Position numbers and translations under genes: made by a program. 38,507 nucleotides of DNA from a bacterium. Lineage in GTDB: Bacteria; Bdellovibrionota; UBA2428. Within the stretch, counting starts at the first letter, position 1. Every line of letters begins with the position of its first letter. Positions 15,084 through 23,540 of this stretch are shown here, one piece after another. The stretch spans positions 1-38,507 of the forward strand of contig JAACVK010000047.1 of the NCBI GenBank assembly GCA_009991595.1. Reading direction: 5' to 3'. The notes below the pieces were generated by a model that searched no databases, was not told where the DNA came from, and was given only the letters and a program-made list of their open reading frames with translations.

Positions 15084-18035
15084 TTGATAATGCAAAAGAA
15101 ACGAAGTATTTGCTCAATTCTCAGTCTGATAGTTGCGCTACTGTCTCTCCAAAGTCTGCACGCGCAAACTCTTGGAGAAAGCCAAACGCAGTTAAGAAAG
15201 CTGGTTAATGAATTTAGAGCCGAAAACCAGACATCAAGCCCGGTCTTTAGCGTTAATGGCTCTGGCATTACAATCGAATCAAAGTTCAACTCCCCAGAAC
15301 AGTTCAACAACACCAGAATTTCCTATGATTGGCAGTATGAAATTTCTGTAGGCGAGGAGTCTCTTTTAAACATCAAGGATCGAAAGTTGATTCTCAGTAA
15401 AGACATGATTCACAATGAAGATCAGAAAGACTTGGTCTTCGATTACTTTAGAGCTTTATTTATGGGTGACGCAAACCTTCATCCCTATCTAAACGGAAGC
15501 CCCTTTAAGCCCAATAAAGCACAGATAGAAGCCCTCGAAGTCTTTAAGGGCCTATGGGCAGAGGGTGGTCAGAGCGGAGTCTTTGCAATGGGGACTGGCC
15601 TTGGCAAAACAGCTTTTGCGGCCTGGGCCACCGACCATGCTTTTCAGGAAGCAAAACCCTTTGATGCTGATCGCATTTTAATTATTGTGAACTCAGAGGA
15701 AGCGGCCTCGCAGTTCTTTGAAACATTTGTAAACAAACTAAAGCTCTTCGAGGCTGGCGATATTGGCTTTCTAACTGGGACAAAGAAAGACTGGGAAGAC
15801 AAAGTTGTTGTTATAGCGACCAATCTCACACTCGGCAAACCTGAGAATCTAGAGCTTTTCGATTCAAAATATTTTGACTTAATCTGGATAGATGAGGGAC
15901 ATCATGGAGCAAACACGACGCTTACCTATTCAGCCATCAAGGCTCATTTTAATCCTCGTGCTCTGCTGGGCTTGACGGCCACCCCCTTCCGAGGTGATTC
16001 ACAAAACGTAGTTCAATGGTATGGCGGAAGAATTCACATCAACTGGACCTATAGAAAATCAATTCAACACGGTTATCTAACCAAGCCCGTGTATCACATC
16101 TTAGATGATGGAACTGAGTATAGAATCAAAGATACAAAAGAAATCATTACAGACGAAGAGCGTGACCGATTTATTGAGACAGCTCTTGAGTCGCCACAGC
16201 GAGATAAAACTATTATCCAGAAGTGGGCAGACAACGCAAAACGTTCGGATGGTAGCTATGCACCATCCGTCTTTTCTTGCACAGACCAAGATCACGCGAG
16301 GCGACTGCTCAAAGAGTTTGATGCGCTTGGGATCTCCGCAGAGCTCTACATTGCAGACGGAAAGCAGGGTCCTACGGTCCGGGAAGAGGACGAAGAGAAG
16401 CGAGCTCGTCTTGCAAACGGACAAACATCCGTCTTGCTAAGCGTTAACCGCCTTATTGAAGCCGTCGACATACCCGAGATTGAAGTGATTGTGAACGTTC
16501 GTCGAATGAAATCACTGCAAAGAATGGTTCAACTTATTGGCCGCGGATTAAGGCCGTCAGTTGGAAAGCGACAGTTACGGTTTTTAGATTTCATGGGAAA
16601 CTATGAGACCGTTCGCAAAGTTATGGAAATAAATGAAGTGCTCGGTTTAAGCAATGCGCCTTCAGACTTTGTAGATAGTGACGAGCCAAATTCTAAGGAG
16701 CGAGTTGAAATCGAGGCAATTTCAGAAGTCATTATGGATGAGCGTGTGAAGGAGTTGATCGACATTCTTGAACAGCGTAGCTACCAGAGCGCTCAAGAAG
16801 TCTTGAACTTTTGGTCCAAGCTCTACAACGAAAGTCCTGATAATGGTCTGGACGCTAATCGTGTTGCGAGCTTCGTTCTTGCTCCACAAATTCTTGAGGA
16901 ACAGTCCGAAGGAAGAATCAGAGTCAAGGCCGCAACACTTCGGCGCTGGTTTAGATCACTATTCGAACCAGCTTCTCCTCTGAATTTAGAGGAAACAAAC
17001 ATGGACGATCGATTCGGAACTCTTCTTATGGATCAAGGAACTGGAGAGCACAAAAGTGATCAAAGTATTATAGATATCTGGATTGATGGATTTGAAAAAG
17101 CACAAGGAGCTTCTGATGAAGAGGAGTCTTGGCTTGTGATGGCTCAAGCTGCAAAAACTTTAAACACTAGTAAATCTCGGCTCCAAAAATTAATTCAGGA
17201 TTACTCAGAGCTATTTCCAGATACAATGTGGTCTCGAGTTTCGAATCACCCTAAGAATCGTGACTGGAGTCCTGAAGAGAGGATAGCACTCATCAATGAA
17301 CTGTTTGTTCGCTTCCAGGCCCAAGGTCTGGAAGGCTACATGGCAACTTTGAAAGGTCTGCATAATCTCTTGAAGGAAAGGCAAGTTCGCTGTTCGGAGA
17401 AATCTCTGGCCGAGTTAATTCACAACTACTACTATAAGTTCGAGTTGGACTTTCGCCTACACTTTAGAAGTTTAGTTCCGAACCCGGAAGATAATAAATC
17501 TTTCGAGATAGAGATTCCAACCACACCAATCATCCAGAACCCCAAGTCCTTGGAGCTTTCTAGACTCGAGGAAACGGCTCGCTATTTTGCGGAGCGCCTG
17601 AAGCTTACTAGGAAAACAACAGCAAAAAGAAAGTTAAGGAATTTCAGACAGGCTGCACAGATCTTCATTCAGGATGGTAGATTCAAGACCAATGAGATGA
17701 GCGAGTCCTATTTGATTAATGCCTTCTTAAGTTTTTCAGACTTCTTTGAAGCAAAGGATAGAAGTCAATTAAACCTTCATCTCTTAAATCTTTCTTCAAG
17801 TAGAAATGGTTCCAATGATTATAATCGCTATAAAAAGATTATTGAGAATGCATTGTCTTCTACCACTGCAAGAAAAGGTTTAGCCCAGCTTATTGAAGCA
17901 AGGCTTAAAGAAGGCGACACGGCCCTAGAGGAACTCTTGGAAACCTATAACAAGGCAGCCGTTGACGCCGCAAAGCAAAAAGAGCCCGTCGACATAAATG
18001 CCGAAAAAAATAGCTGCGAAAACTGGATAGGATAG
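15084..18035 (+). CDS. SF2 DExH-box helicase/translocase with an N-terminal Sec signal peptide
   Basis: This 983-residue protein carries a complete helicase core: a Q-motif-like KPNKAQIEAL (about residue 142), Walker A GTGLGKT (170-176), Walker B DEGH (270-273), motif III TAT (298-300), motif V SVNRLIEAVDIPE and motif VI QLIGRGLRP (483-491). It therefore should use ATP to move on or open nucleic acid. The C-terminal half (about 560-960) has several helix-turn-helix-like units, for example VKAATLRRWFRSL and LNTSKSRLQKLIQ, possibly DNA-binding repeats. Unusually, residues 1-27 form a typical signal peptide (KKR, long hydrophobic core, LHA-QT cleavage). The start is TTG at 15084 or ATG at 15090; AAGG lies 7 nt before the TTG, and both starts keep the signal peptide. 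The nearest later Met would remove only the non-core N-terminus. Confidence 0.92.
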   Translation: MIMQKKRSICSILSLIVALLSLQSLHAQTLGESQTQLRKLVNEFRAENQTSSPVFSVNGSGITIESKFNSPEQFNNTRISYDWQYEISVGEESLLNIKDRKLILSKDMIHNEDQKDLVFDYFRALFMGDANLHPYLNGSPFKPNKAQIEALEVFKGLWAEGGQSGVFAMGTGLGKTAFAAWATDHAFQEAKPFDADRILIIVNSEEAASQFFETFVNKLKLFEAGDIGFLTGTKKDWEDKVVVIATNLTLGKPENLELFDSKYFDLIWIDEGHHGANTTLTYSAIKAHFNPRALLGLTATPFRGDSQNVVQWYGGRIHINWTYRKSIQHGYLTKPVYHILDDGTEYRIKDTKEIITDEERDRFIETALESPQRDKTIIQKWADNAKRSDGSYAPSVFSCTDQDHARRLLKEFDALGISAELYIADGKQGPTVREEDEEKRARLANGQTSVLLSVNRLIEAVDIPEIEVIVNVRRMKSLQRMVQLIGRGLRPSVGKRQLRFLDFMGNYETVRKVMEINEVLGLSNAPSDFVDSDEPNSKERVEIEAISEVIMDERVKELIDILEQRSYQSAQEVLNFWSKLYNESPDNGLDANRVASFVLAPQILEEQSEGRIRVKAATLRRWFRSLFEPASPLNLEETNMDDRFGTLLMDQGTGEHKSDQSIIDIWIDGFEKAQGASDEEESWLVMAQAAKTLNTSKSRLQKLIQDYSELFPDTMWSRVSNHPKNRDWSPEERIALINELFVRFQAQGLEGYMATLKGLHNLLKERQVRCSEKSLAELIHNYYYKFELDFRLHFRSLVPNPEDNKSFEIEIPTTPIIQNPKSLELSRLEETARYFAERLKLTRKTTAKRKLRNFRQAAQIFIQDGRFKTNEMSESYLINAFLSFSDFFEAKDRSQLNLHLLNLSSSRNGSNDYNRYKKIIENALSSTTARKGLAQLIEARLKEGDTALEELLETYNKAAVDAAKQKEPVDINAEKNSCENWIG

Positions 18036-18059
18036 AGCTAAAGAAAGTTCTTTAGCTCT
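18034..18059. terminator. 12-bp palindrome spanning two convergent stop codons
   Basis: AGAGCTAAAGAA and TTCTTTAGCTCT are perfect inverted copies 2 nt apart, forming a hairpin of about 10 bp. The stop codons of the helicase gene (18033-18035) and of the aminopeptidase gene (18052-18054) both fall within or against it. It could terminate transcription both ways, although neither side has a long T-run. Confidence 0.5.
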
Positions 18060-19542
18060 GCTTAACACCGCTGCTAAATTGTCGTAAGTAGTCGTAGCTC
18101 CAACGCAGTCCAAAGCCACAGCCATCCAATGGCACTAAGCCTGCACCAGTGCCATCAACTGGACTTAAATCCATGTGAACCCAATGGGTTTTGGGCGTTA
18201 CAAAGTGAGCAAGAAAAGTGGTGGCGTAAATATGGTCGCTGTTATGTCCGGGTTCACATTGTTTAATGTCTGCAATTTTGGACTTTAAACCCTCTTCATA
18301 TTCTTGTCCTTGTGGAAAAGGCCAAACCTCTTCGCCAGTGGCCTGTGCGGAGGAAAGGCTACGAATGAACCCATCTTCACTAGACACAAAAACGCAAGCT
18401 CGCTTTGTTCCAACAGCACGAATAGCAGAACCCGTTAAAGTGGCATAATCCATCATGAGCTCAGGTTCTTCCTTAGAGGCAATGGCTAAAGTGTCTGAGA
18501 GAACCATTCGTCCCTCTGCATCGGTGTGAATGACTTCAATACTCTTACCATTAGAGGCGTAAACAACATCATTCATTTTAAAGCTATCCGCTGAGATGTG
18601 ATTCTCGGCCAGAGCTAGGTAAATATGGATTTCTTTTTCAAGACCTAAATCGTCGCAAAGCATCCCCATGGCTAGAGCCTGAGCGGCACCCGTCATGTCT
18701 TGATGCATGTTGAACATGCCGCTACCAGTTTTCACATTGTAGCCGCCCGTATCATAACAAATTCCTTTGCCCACAAAGGAGAACTTTCCATTCTTCTTTG
18801 CTTTTGAATTGATCGTTATATGAACAATTCCAGAGTCTCGTTTTGAGCTACCCTGTGAGACTGCCAGAAAGGCACCAGCCCCTAGCTTTTTTAGTTTCTT
18901 CTCATCAAGAAACTCGAAATGCCATTTTCTTTTCAGGGCAATTGCCTTGGCTTCTTTTGCAAAAAGTTCCGGAGTTAAGAAGTTGGGAGGAGTGTGGGAA
19001 AGCGTTTTCACCAAACAAGCTGCCTCTCCAAAACTCACTCCTCGTTTGAAAGCTTCGTTTAGTTTAGCCACCTTTTGCCCGAGCACTGAAAAAACTAAAA
19101 CGCTTTTACCAGATTCAGGCTTAGCTTCCTTCGTTTTTCTCTTAGGGTGTGTCCAGTTCGAAACGAGACTCAAAAAGACTAGGTCTTCAATTCTTTGAGA
19201 AACATCTTCTTTGGGAAGAAAAAGGAGAACTTCTTTAATAGACGTCTTCTTAAAGCCCGCACTCAACATTGAAGTCATTTGTGAGTGAAGTGCGCTCAAT
19301 CGGGCTTCTTTACATTCTGCAATAAGTGCGACCACGCCCCCTTCCGTCAGCGAAGCTGAAAACAAAAAGTGTTGTTTAGCTTTTTGTCCCTTCAAAGCCT
19401 CTTTGAGCTGATTCTTCAGCGCTTGCGGCCAAGTCTTCGCCAAACCCTCTATTGCTTTTTTAGATGTGTCAGGGGCTATAAAAATATTGAATTTACTTGG
19501 GTCGATTCGTCGCGCGCTTGCCTGCTTTAACTTAAGGTTCAT
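18052..19542 (-). CDS. pepA: M17-family leucyl aminopeptidase
   Basis: This 496-residue protein has the M17 peptidase C-terminal domain with two-metal-site residues: the Lys/Asp of GKGICYDTGG, the Asp of HQDMTGAA, and the Asp/Glu of HTDAEGRM, which also carries the catalytic Arg. The family consensus is NTDAEGR, so His replaces Asn here. The N-terminal about 180 residues form the usual poorly conserved regulatory/hexamer domain. The enzyme releases N-terminal residues from peptides in the cytoplasm; no signal peptide is seen. It lies 14 nt after two small exported-protein genes on the same strand, a possible operon. No clear Shine-Dalgarno precedes the ATG. The gene symbol follows family membership only; PepB-like subtypes are not excluded. 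Confidence 0.93.
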   Translation of the reverse strand: MNLKLKQASARRIDPSKFNIFIAPDTSKKAIEGLAKTWPQALKNQLKEALKGQKAKQHFLFSASLTEGGVVALIAECKEARLSALHSQMTSMLSAGFKKTSIKEVLLFLPKEDVSQRIEDLVFLSLVSNWTHPKRKTKEAKPESGKSVLVFSVLGQKVAKLNEAFKRGVSFGEAACLVKTLSHTPPNFLTPELFAKEAKAIALKRKWHFEFLDEKKLKKLGAGAFLAVSQGSSKRDSGIVHITINSKAKKNGKFSFVGKGICYDTGGYNVKTGSGMFNMHQDMTGAAQALAMGMLCDDLGLEKEIHIYLALAENHISADSFKMNDVVYASNGKSIEVIHTDAEGRMVLSDTLAIASKEEPELMMDYATLTGSAIRAVGTKRACVFVSSEDGFIRSLSSAQATGEEVWPFPQGQEYEEGLKSKIADIKQCEPGHNSDHIYATTFLAHFVTPKTHWVHMDLSPVDGTGAGLVPLDGCGFGLRWSYDYLRQFSSGVKQS

Positions 19543-19556
19543 GAACTTGGTTTTAT

Positions 19557-20132
19557 CTATTTTTGCTCAGGAGTCAATTGGCTGAAAAAGTAGACCTCAT
19601 AGAGGAGATCTGAATCTGTTTTCAAAGATAATTTAATAAGCTTTTCGCTTTCATAGGTAGTCAACATTTCGACTTCTTTAACAATAGAAGGGCTTGGTAT
19701 GGAAAATTTAACACTCTTCTCTTTTCCATCTAGAGAGTTCCAATTGAGCGGTCCTGCTTTAAATCCAATGTGCGCCCCCATGTTCATGAGAGTCCATAAG
19801 TGATGAAGATAAGGAAAACCTTCCTTTTTCAGTAATTTCTTTTTTTCTTTTAATTCCGTGGTTCCGACAATTATTCCCTCTGAGTCCATATCTATCTCGA
19901 GCGCTTCAACGGAGTAGACTGCTAACTTTACCTTTTCTTCGCTTAAAAGATCCATTCGAAAGTCGCCATACTCCTTTACGCCATACTCGCTCCTGATATC
20001 AATCTTCCCGGCATAGGAAACGGGAGCGTGTTGTAGTAAATTTTGGCGCAACCATAATAATTCATTTTTAAAAGCATGAGCATCACTAGCTTGTAGCGCC
20101 CAAAATAGCAAAAAACCTACGAGAAAATGCAT
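19557..20132 (-). CDS. Exported protein of unknown function
   Basis: This 191-residue protein starts with ATG at 20132, which overlaps the stop of the upstream gene as TAATG. That start is preferred over an upstream in-frame start at 20159 because it gives coupling and places the signal peptide (MHFLVGFLLFWALQASDAHA, cleavage before FKN) at the very N-terminus. The mature part alternates strands such as VSYAGKIDIRSEYG and DFRMDLLSEEKVKLAVYSVEALEID, a pattern reminiscent of LolA-like envelope folds but without a clear match. It is followed by pepA after 14 nt. Function unknown. Confidence 0.65.
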   Translation of the reverse strand: MHFLVGFLLFWALQASDAHAFKNELLWLRQNLLQHAPVSYAGKIDIRSEYGVKEYGDFRMDLLSEEKVKLAVYSVEALEIDMDSEGIIVGTTELKEKKKLLKKEGFPYLHHLWTLMNMGAHIGFKAGPLNWNSLDGKEKSVKFSIPSPSIVKEVEMLTTYESEKLIKLSLKTDSDLLYEVYFFSQLTPEQK

Positions 20133-20608
20133 TACTTGAAGAGCCTTTCGTAAACCCATCGTTGATCTGCGTCGGCAGAGTTCTGCTCAATGTCTCTTTT
20201 GAGCGATTGTTTATAGCGAGAAAACTCTGTTTTTGTTTTAATCATCGACTGCACCCATAAAACGAGAAGTTTCTCACGGGCTTCTAAAGGAGCCTTTTTC
20301 CCATAGAGGTCCTCTTGGGATCGAAAACCATACAGAGAAACATCTCTCAAAACTTCGACAGCTTTATTGAGCGGTCCTTTGGTTGTTAAAACAATGAGTT
20401 CAGACACTTCGCCTTCTTCGCCATAAGTGCCATTATACAACCAATAACTCTTCTTCTCGTGATCTATCCTGCCAACCAATTGAAATTTCTCTGATTCGTC
20501 GACTTTGTTTTTTGCCAAATAGGCCTCAATAGCTTCTACAGAATCGACAGGCTTGGAGTGTATTGTTGAACTCGCTAAAATAAAAAGACTCAAAAGAAGC
20601 TTAAACAT
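20132..20608 (-). CDS. Small exported protein of unknown function
   Basis: This 158-residue protein begins with a signal peptide (MFKLLLSLFILASSTIHS, then KPVD). The mature part has a strand-rich segment (KFQLVGRIDHEKKSYWLYNG, ELIVLTTKG) and a charged helical C-terminal half. I do not recognise it. It is the first gene of a probable three-gene leftward transcript ending in pepA. Upstream, GATTGT-N16-TAAACT lies only 6 nt from the ATG and no Shine-Dalgarno is visible, so translation may start on a leaderless mRNA. Confidence 0.65.
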   Translation of the reverse strand: MFKLLLSLFILASSTIHSKPVDSVEAIEAYLAKNKVDESEKFQLVGRIDHEKKSYWLYNGTYGEEGEVSELIVLTTKGPLNKAVEVLRDVSLYGFRSQEDLYGKKAPLEAREKLLVLWVQSMIKTKTEFSRYKQSLKRDIEQNSADADQRWVYERLFK

Positions 20609-20614
20609 AGCTTC

Positions 20615-20642
20615 AGTTTAACCCTAAAGGACCGCCACAATC
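20615..20642 (-). promoter_or_regulatory. Putative promoter close to an exported-protein start
   Basis: On the minus strand GATTGT (20642-20637) and TAAACT (20620-20615) are 16 nt apart; the -35 is poor. The -10 ends 6 nt before the ATG at 20608. Confidence 0.3.
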
Positions 20643-20678
20643 ATTAAGATTGTGTTAAAAACCGTAATATTTTCAAAA

Positions 20679-20728
20679 CCTCTATCAGAGGCTTCTCCCT
20701 CAAGGCAGGTGCTCTATCTGAGGGAGAA
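20679..20728 (-). terminator. Double hairpin downstream of the beta-CASP gene
   Basis: Two inverted repeats lie in tandem. TTCTCCCTC/GAGGGAGAA (20693-20701 and 20720-20728) is a 9-bp stem. CCTC/GAGG (20679-20691) is a short hairpin that on the minus strand is followed by TTTTGAAAAT. This fits termination of the leftward transcript from 20787. Confidence 0.45.
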
Positions 20729-20786
20729 AGGAGAGGGCTTCGGGAGGACCCCCTTCAAGAAAAAAGCCCGGCTTAAACACGCATAT

Positions 20787-22223
20787 CTAGGCTTGATCCG
20801 ATATCGAATGCTCATTGATTGTTATTTTCAATTCTTCATCGGCAATCAAACATTTTAATTTCGGAAATTTTTGTGCGATTTTTATCTGAAGGTTTCTACT
20901 GGATTCAGCTTCACCGTGATTGAGCACAACGGTGTCAAGCCCCCTTCCCATAGCTTCAACAAAGTTAAGCAGGTCTTTCTGATCGCCATGGGCACTTAGG
21001 TCGTCCATGGCGGTGATGTGAGCCTGGACCGGCACTTCTTTGTGATGAACGCGAAGACTGCCATAACTCTTTCCATTCTCTAAAAGAAAACGTCCCTTGG
21101 TCCCCATCCCCTGATAGCCAACAAACAACACCGTATTCTTTTCTACGGGCAATCTACTTTTTAAATGATGCAAGATACGACCTCCGCTAAGCATTCCAGC
21201 CGCAGAGATAACAATCATAGGCCCTTCTCTCATGCAGGCTCCGAAGGAATCGTCAGGGCTCTCTGAGGACTCATAAAGGGTTGGGAAGAAATTCTCCCGA
21301 TCTATTTTTTCAAAATCTTTTCTTAATTGGTGATCTAGAGAATGCTTTAAATACAAATCAGTGGCTTTTAATGCCATTGGAGAATCTAAAATCACGGGGT
21401 ATTTTTTAATGCTTCCACGATCCTCTAATTGTCTTATCATGTATAAAATTTCTTGAGCTCGTCCAACGGCAAAAGAGGGAATAAGAAGCACTCCTCCCTT
21501 TGAACAAGTTCGCTCAATTTCGTGAGCTAATTTTTTTGAAGAGTGATTGCCACTATGAAGCCGATCTCCATAAGTCGACTCCAACACCAAAAAGTCCGCT
21601 TTCTTTGGAGTCTCTGGACCCCTTAGAGTTAAGGAACGATCATGGCCAAGGTCTCCAGAAAAGCAAAGATTCCAAGTTTTCTGTCCGGTGGATACGTTCA
21701 TTTCAATGAAGTTGGCTCCCACAATATGCCCGGCGTTTCGGAGTTGAACACCTATGTTCTTAGTTAGACACCAATCTTCATCTTCTTTATGAGGCTCAAG
21801 CAACTTGAGCGCCGCAATGACGTCTTTACTTCTATAGAGAGCCTCCGCAGGCTTGTGCTTTGAGTGGCCCGTTCGATTTGCATAGTCGGCATCTTCTTCT
21901 TGAAGTTTAGCCGAATCCATCCAAAGGACCTTACACAAGTCGGCAGTCCCTTCAGAACAATGAACAGGACCTCTAAAGCCCTCCTTGTGAAGGCGCGGAA
22001 TAAAACCACTATGATCCAAGTGAGCATGTGTCAGTGTGATGGACTTTATGTCGGAGGCCTTAACAGGAAAGGGATTCCAGTTCCTTTCCCTAATTTCCTT
22101 AGGCCCCTGAAAGAGTCCACAATCTATTAAATGCAGTTCATTTTCGAAGCGTAAGAGTGTTCTCGAGCCCGTCACTGTTCCAGCCGCACCCAACCATTGA
22201 ATTCTCATTTGAGACATACTCAT
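20787..22223 (-). CDS. Metallo-beta-lactamase/beta-CASP RNA-processing exonuclease-like protein
   Basis: This 478-residue protein opens with QWLGAAGTVTGSRTLL, the characteristic start of the YSH1/CPSF-73-like bacterial beta-CASP branch. It carries the metal site THAHLDHSG (His66, His68, Asp70, His71), NAGHIVGA, FSGDLG, and a C-terminal RNA-specificity region with HITAMDDLSAHGDQ and LNHGE. The expected activity is zinc-dependent RNA (or nucleic acid) hydrolysis in the cytoplasm. Three closely spaced ATGs lie at the start (22223, 22217, 22208); none has a strong Shine-Dalgarno. It follows the cytochrome gene on the same strand after 27 nt and is followed by a double hairpin. Confidence 0.93.
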   Translation of the reverse strand: MSMSQMRIQWLGAAGTVTGSRTLLRFENELHLIDCGLFQGPKEIRERNWNPFPVKASDIKSITLTHAHLDHSGFIPRLHKEGFRGPVHCSEGTADLCKVLWMDSAKLQEEDADYANRTGHSKHKPAEALYRSKDVIAALKLLEPHKEDEDWCLTKNIGVQLRNAGHIVGANFIEMNVSTGQKTWNLCFSGDLGHDRSLTLRGPETPKKADFLVLESTYGDRLHSGNHSSKKLAHEIERTCSKGGVLLIPSFAVGRAQEILYMIRQLEDRGSIKKYPVILDSPMALKATDLYLKHSLDHQLRKDFEKIDRENFFPTLYESSESPDDSFGACMREGPMIVISAAGMLSGGRILHHLKSRLPVEKNTVLFVGYQGMGTKGRFLLENGKSYGSLRVHHKEVPVQAHITAMDDLSAHGDQKDLLNFVEAMGRGLDTVVLNHGEAESSRNLQIKIAQKFPKLKCLIADEELKITINEHSISDQA

Positions 22224-22250
22224 GATAATAAGGGGCTAGAATCCGAATGT

Positions 22251-23435
22251 CTATTTAGCAAAGCGTTCCAGTTGTTGAAGTTTGAAAGCAAGCCCGATAG
22301 GTAAATCTAGGCCTCGGCTACCAGAATAGCCCTTATGAACAGAGTCGCGGTAGGCTTTATAGCACTTCCAACTAACTTTACTATTTGGTCGAGCGTATAT
22401 ACAAGCTTCCCAATAAGCATCCTGTAGCATCCAAAGACCGCCAAGGCCTCGTAGCGAATCATAGGCAGTCCCTAAATGAAAAAGAATGTCGGCTGAGTAT
22501 TTAGACTCTGGATAGCGTTTGAAAAATTCATGAGCCGCAGCACTCAATCTTAGGTATTCGATCTCACCGCTTCGATCTGCATCAAATTGCTTTCTGTGAT
22601 TTGCGTTCTTAGCTAGCCCTTGAACTTGATCAAAGTGCGCCTTCTCTCCTGCTGGATCAATGGATCGCTTCTGCTCTGTTTTCCAAGCGAGCACCCCCGC
22701 CTTCCAAGCTTTTAAATCGCGATCATAAATTGGATTTGAAGAGAATTCCTTCTTCATCGCCGTGTTGATAAAGCCCTCGGCAAGCTTTGGATCGTTTTTA
22801 ATTCTCACAGCCAAAGCCAAACCATTTCTTACGGCTCTTTGCCATTCTCCCGGAAGATTCTTAGCGAGCTTCACGCTTTCAATGGATTCTTTGTAGAGTT
22901 TGAGCGCCTCTTCGAAATTCCTTGTAGCAATATAAAAATCTGCCTTATCGAGAGTCGAAAGACCCTTTAAAAACTTTGGATCTTCTTCGGTCTCAAACTG
23001 CGGACCAAATCGATCGGTCGAATGACAAGCAAAGCAATGGCCTAAACTCTGTTTCACAAGCCCGCGCGCCCATTCTTTCTGACCAATTTGATAGGCCTCA
23101 TAAGCTTGCTTGGCATTGTCTTCTAGAATGGTTGACACAAAGCGAAGGCTTGGATCGGCGCTCGGAAGTTCTTTAGACTTTTCGGCTTTAACTTTTACAC
23201 TGTGACTTATTTTAGAAAACTTCTCTAAGTCGTCTTTAAATTCCTTAGTGTTCTTCACTCTTTCAAATTCAGAAAGACTAAAGATCGCAGGTATGAGCTC
23301 TTCGACAAGATGCTTTAACTCCTGCATATCCGAGCCCCAAGACTTTTCATCTTTTTCCGGAGAACTACTAGATCCAGCAAAAGCACTAACGGTGAATAGA
23401 CTTATAAAAACAAGGGAAAGACAACCAAACTTCAT
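22251..23435 (-). CDS. Exported mono-haem c-type cytochrome with TPR-like C-terminal region
   Basis: This 394-residue protein has a signal peptide (MKFGCLSLVFISLFTVSAFA) and one haem-attachment motif, CFACH (Cys134, Cys137, His138), after a helical domain that resembles a cytochrome c four-helix layout. From about residue 155 it changes to repeated helical pairs (DKADFYIATRNFEEALKLYKES, FFKRYPESKYSADILFHLGTAYDSL) typical of tetratricopeptide-like repeats. It is probably periplasmic and may deliver electrons or organise a complex, but its partner is unknown. It lies directly after sdhB on the same strand, separated by a terminator-like hairpin. TTGAGA-N18-TAGACT ends 7 nt before the ATG, suggesting its own, possibly leaderless, promoter. 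Confidence 0.85.
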   Translation of the reverse strand: MKFGCLSLVFISLFTVSAFAGSSSSPEKDEKSWGSDMQELKHLVEELIPAIFSLSEFERVKNTKEFKDDLEKFSKISHSVKVKAEKSKELPSADPSLRFVSTILEDNAKQAYEAYQIGQKEWARGLVKQSLGHCFACHSTDRFGPQFETEEDPKFLKGLSTLDKADFYIATRNFEEALKLYKESIESVKLAKNLPGEWQRAVRNGLALAVRIKNDPKLAEGFINTAMKKEFSSNPIYDRDLKAWKAGVLAWKTEQKRSIDPAGEKAHFDQVQGLAKNANHRKQFDADRSGEIEYLRLSAAAHEFFKRYPESKYSADILFHLGTAYDSLRGLGGLWMLQDAYWEACIYARPNSKVSWKCYKAYRDSVHKGYSGSRGLDLPIGLAFKLQQLERFAK

Positions 23436-23442
23436 GGCCTGA

Positions 23443-23472
23443 AGTCTAAACCAATATCTACACTTGTCTCAA
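23443..23472 (-). promoter_or_regulatory. Putative promoter of the exported cytochrome gene
   Basis: On the minus strand TTGAGA (23472-23467) and TAGACT (23448-23443) are 18 nt apart, and the -10 ends 7 nt before the ATG at 23435 with no Shine-Dalgarno. Confidence 0.4.
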
Positions 23473-23495
23473 CCTGTTTAAGAATGAGATTAATC

Positions 23496-23534
23496 AGGAG
23501 CGGAGAGCCCTAGCTGAAAAGCTCTCTAACTCCT
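23496..23534 (-). terminator. Hairpin at the end of the sdh operon
   Basis: AGGAG...GAGAGC pairs with GCTCTC...CTCCT (23496-23508 with 23521-23534) in an interrupted stem just after the sdhB stop. It likely separates the sdh transcript from the cytochrome gene. Confidence 0.45.
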
Positions 23535-23540
23535 CACATT

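Noticed and set aside
15011-15208. GTG-started frame of 65 codons overlapping the helicase start in another frame
   Set aside because: It covers the promoter-like and inverted-repeat region and then runs out of frame through the signal peptide of the helicase; composition after about codon 40 is not protein-like. It was considered as a broken N-terminus, but the helicase frame is intact.
13286-18035. Recombinase, HIT and helicase genes as a mobile defence island
   Set aside because: No flanking repeats, transposase, toxin or nuclease partner is seen, and the genes are on different transcripts. The grouping remains possible but is unsupported.
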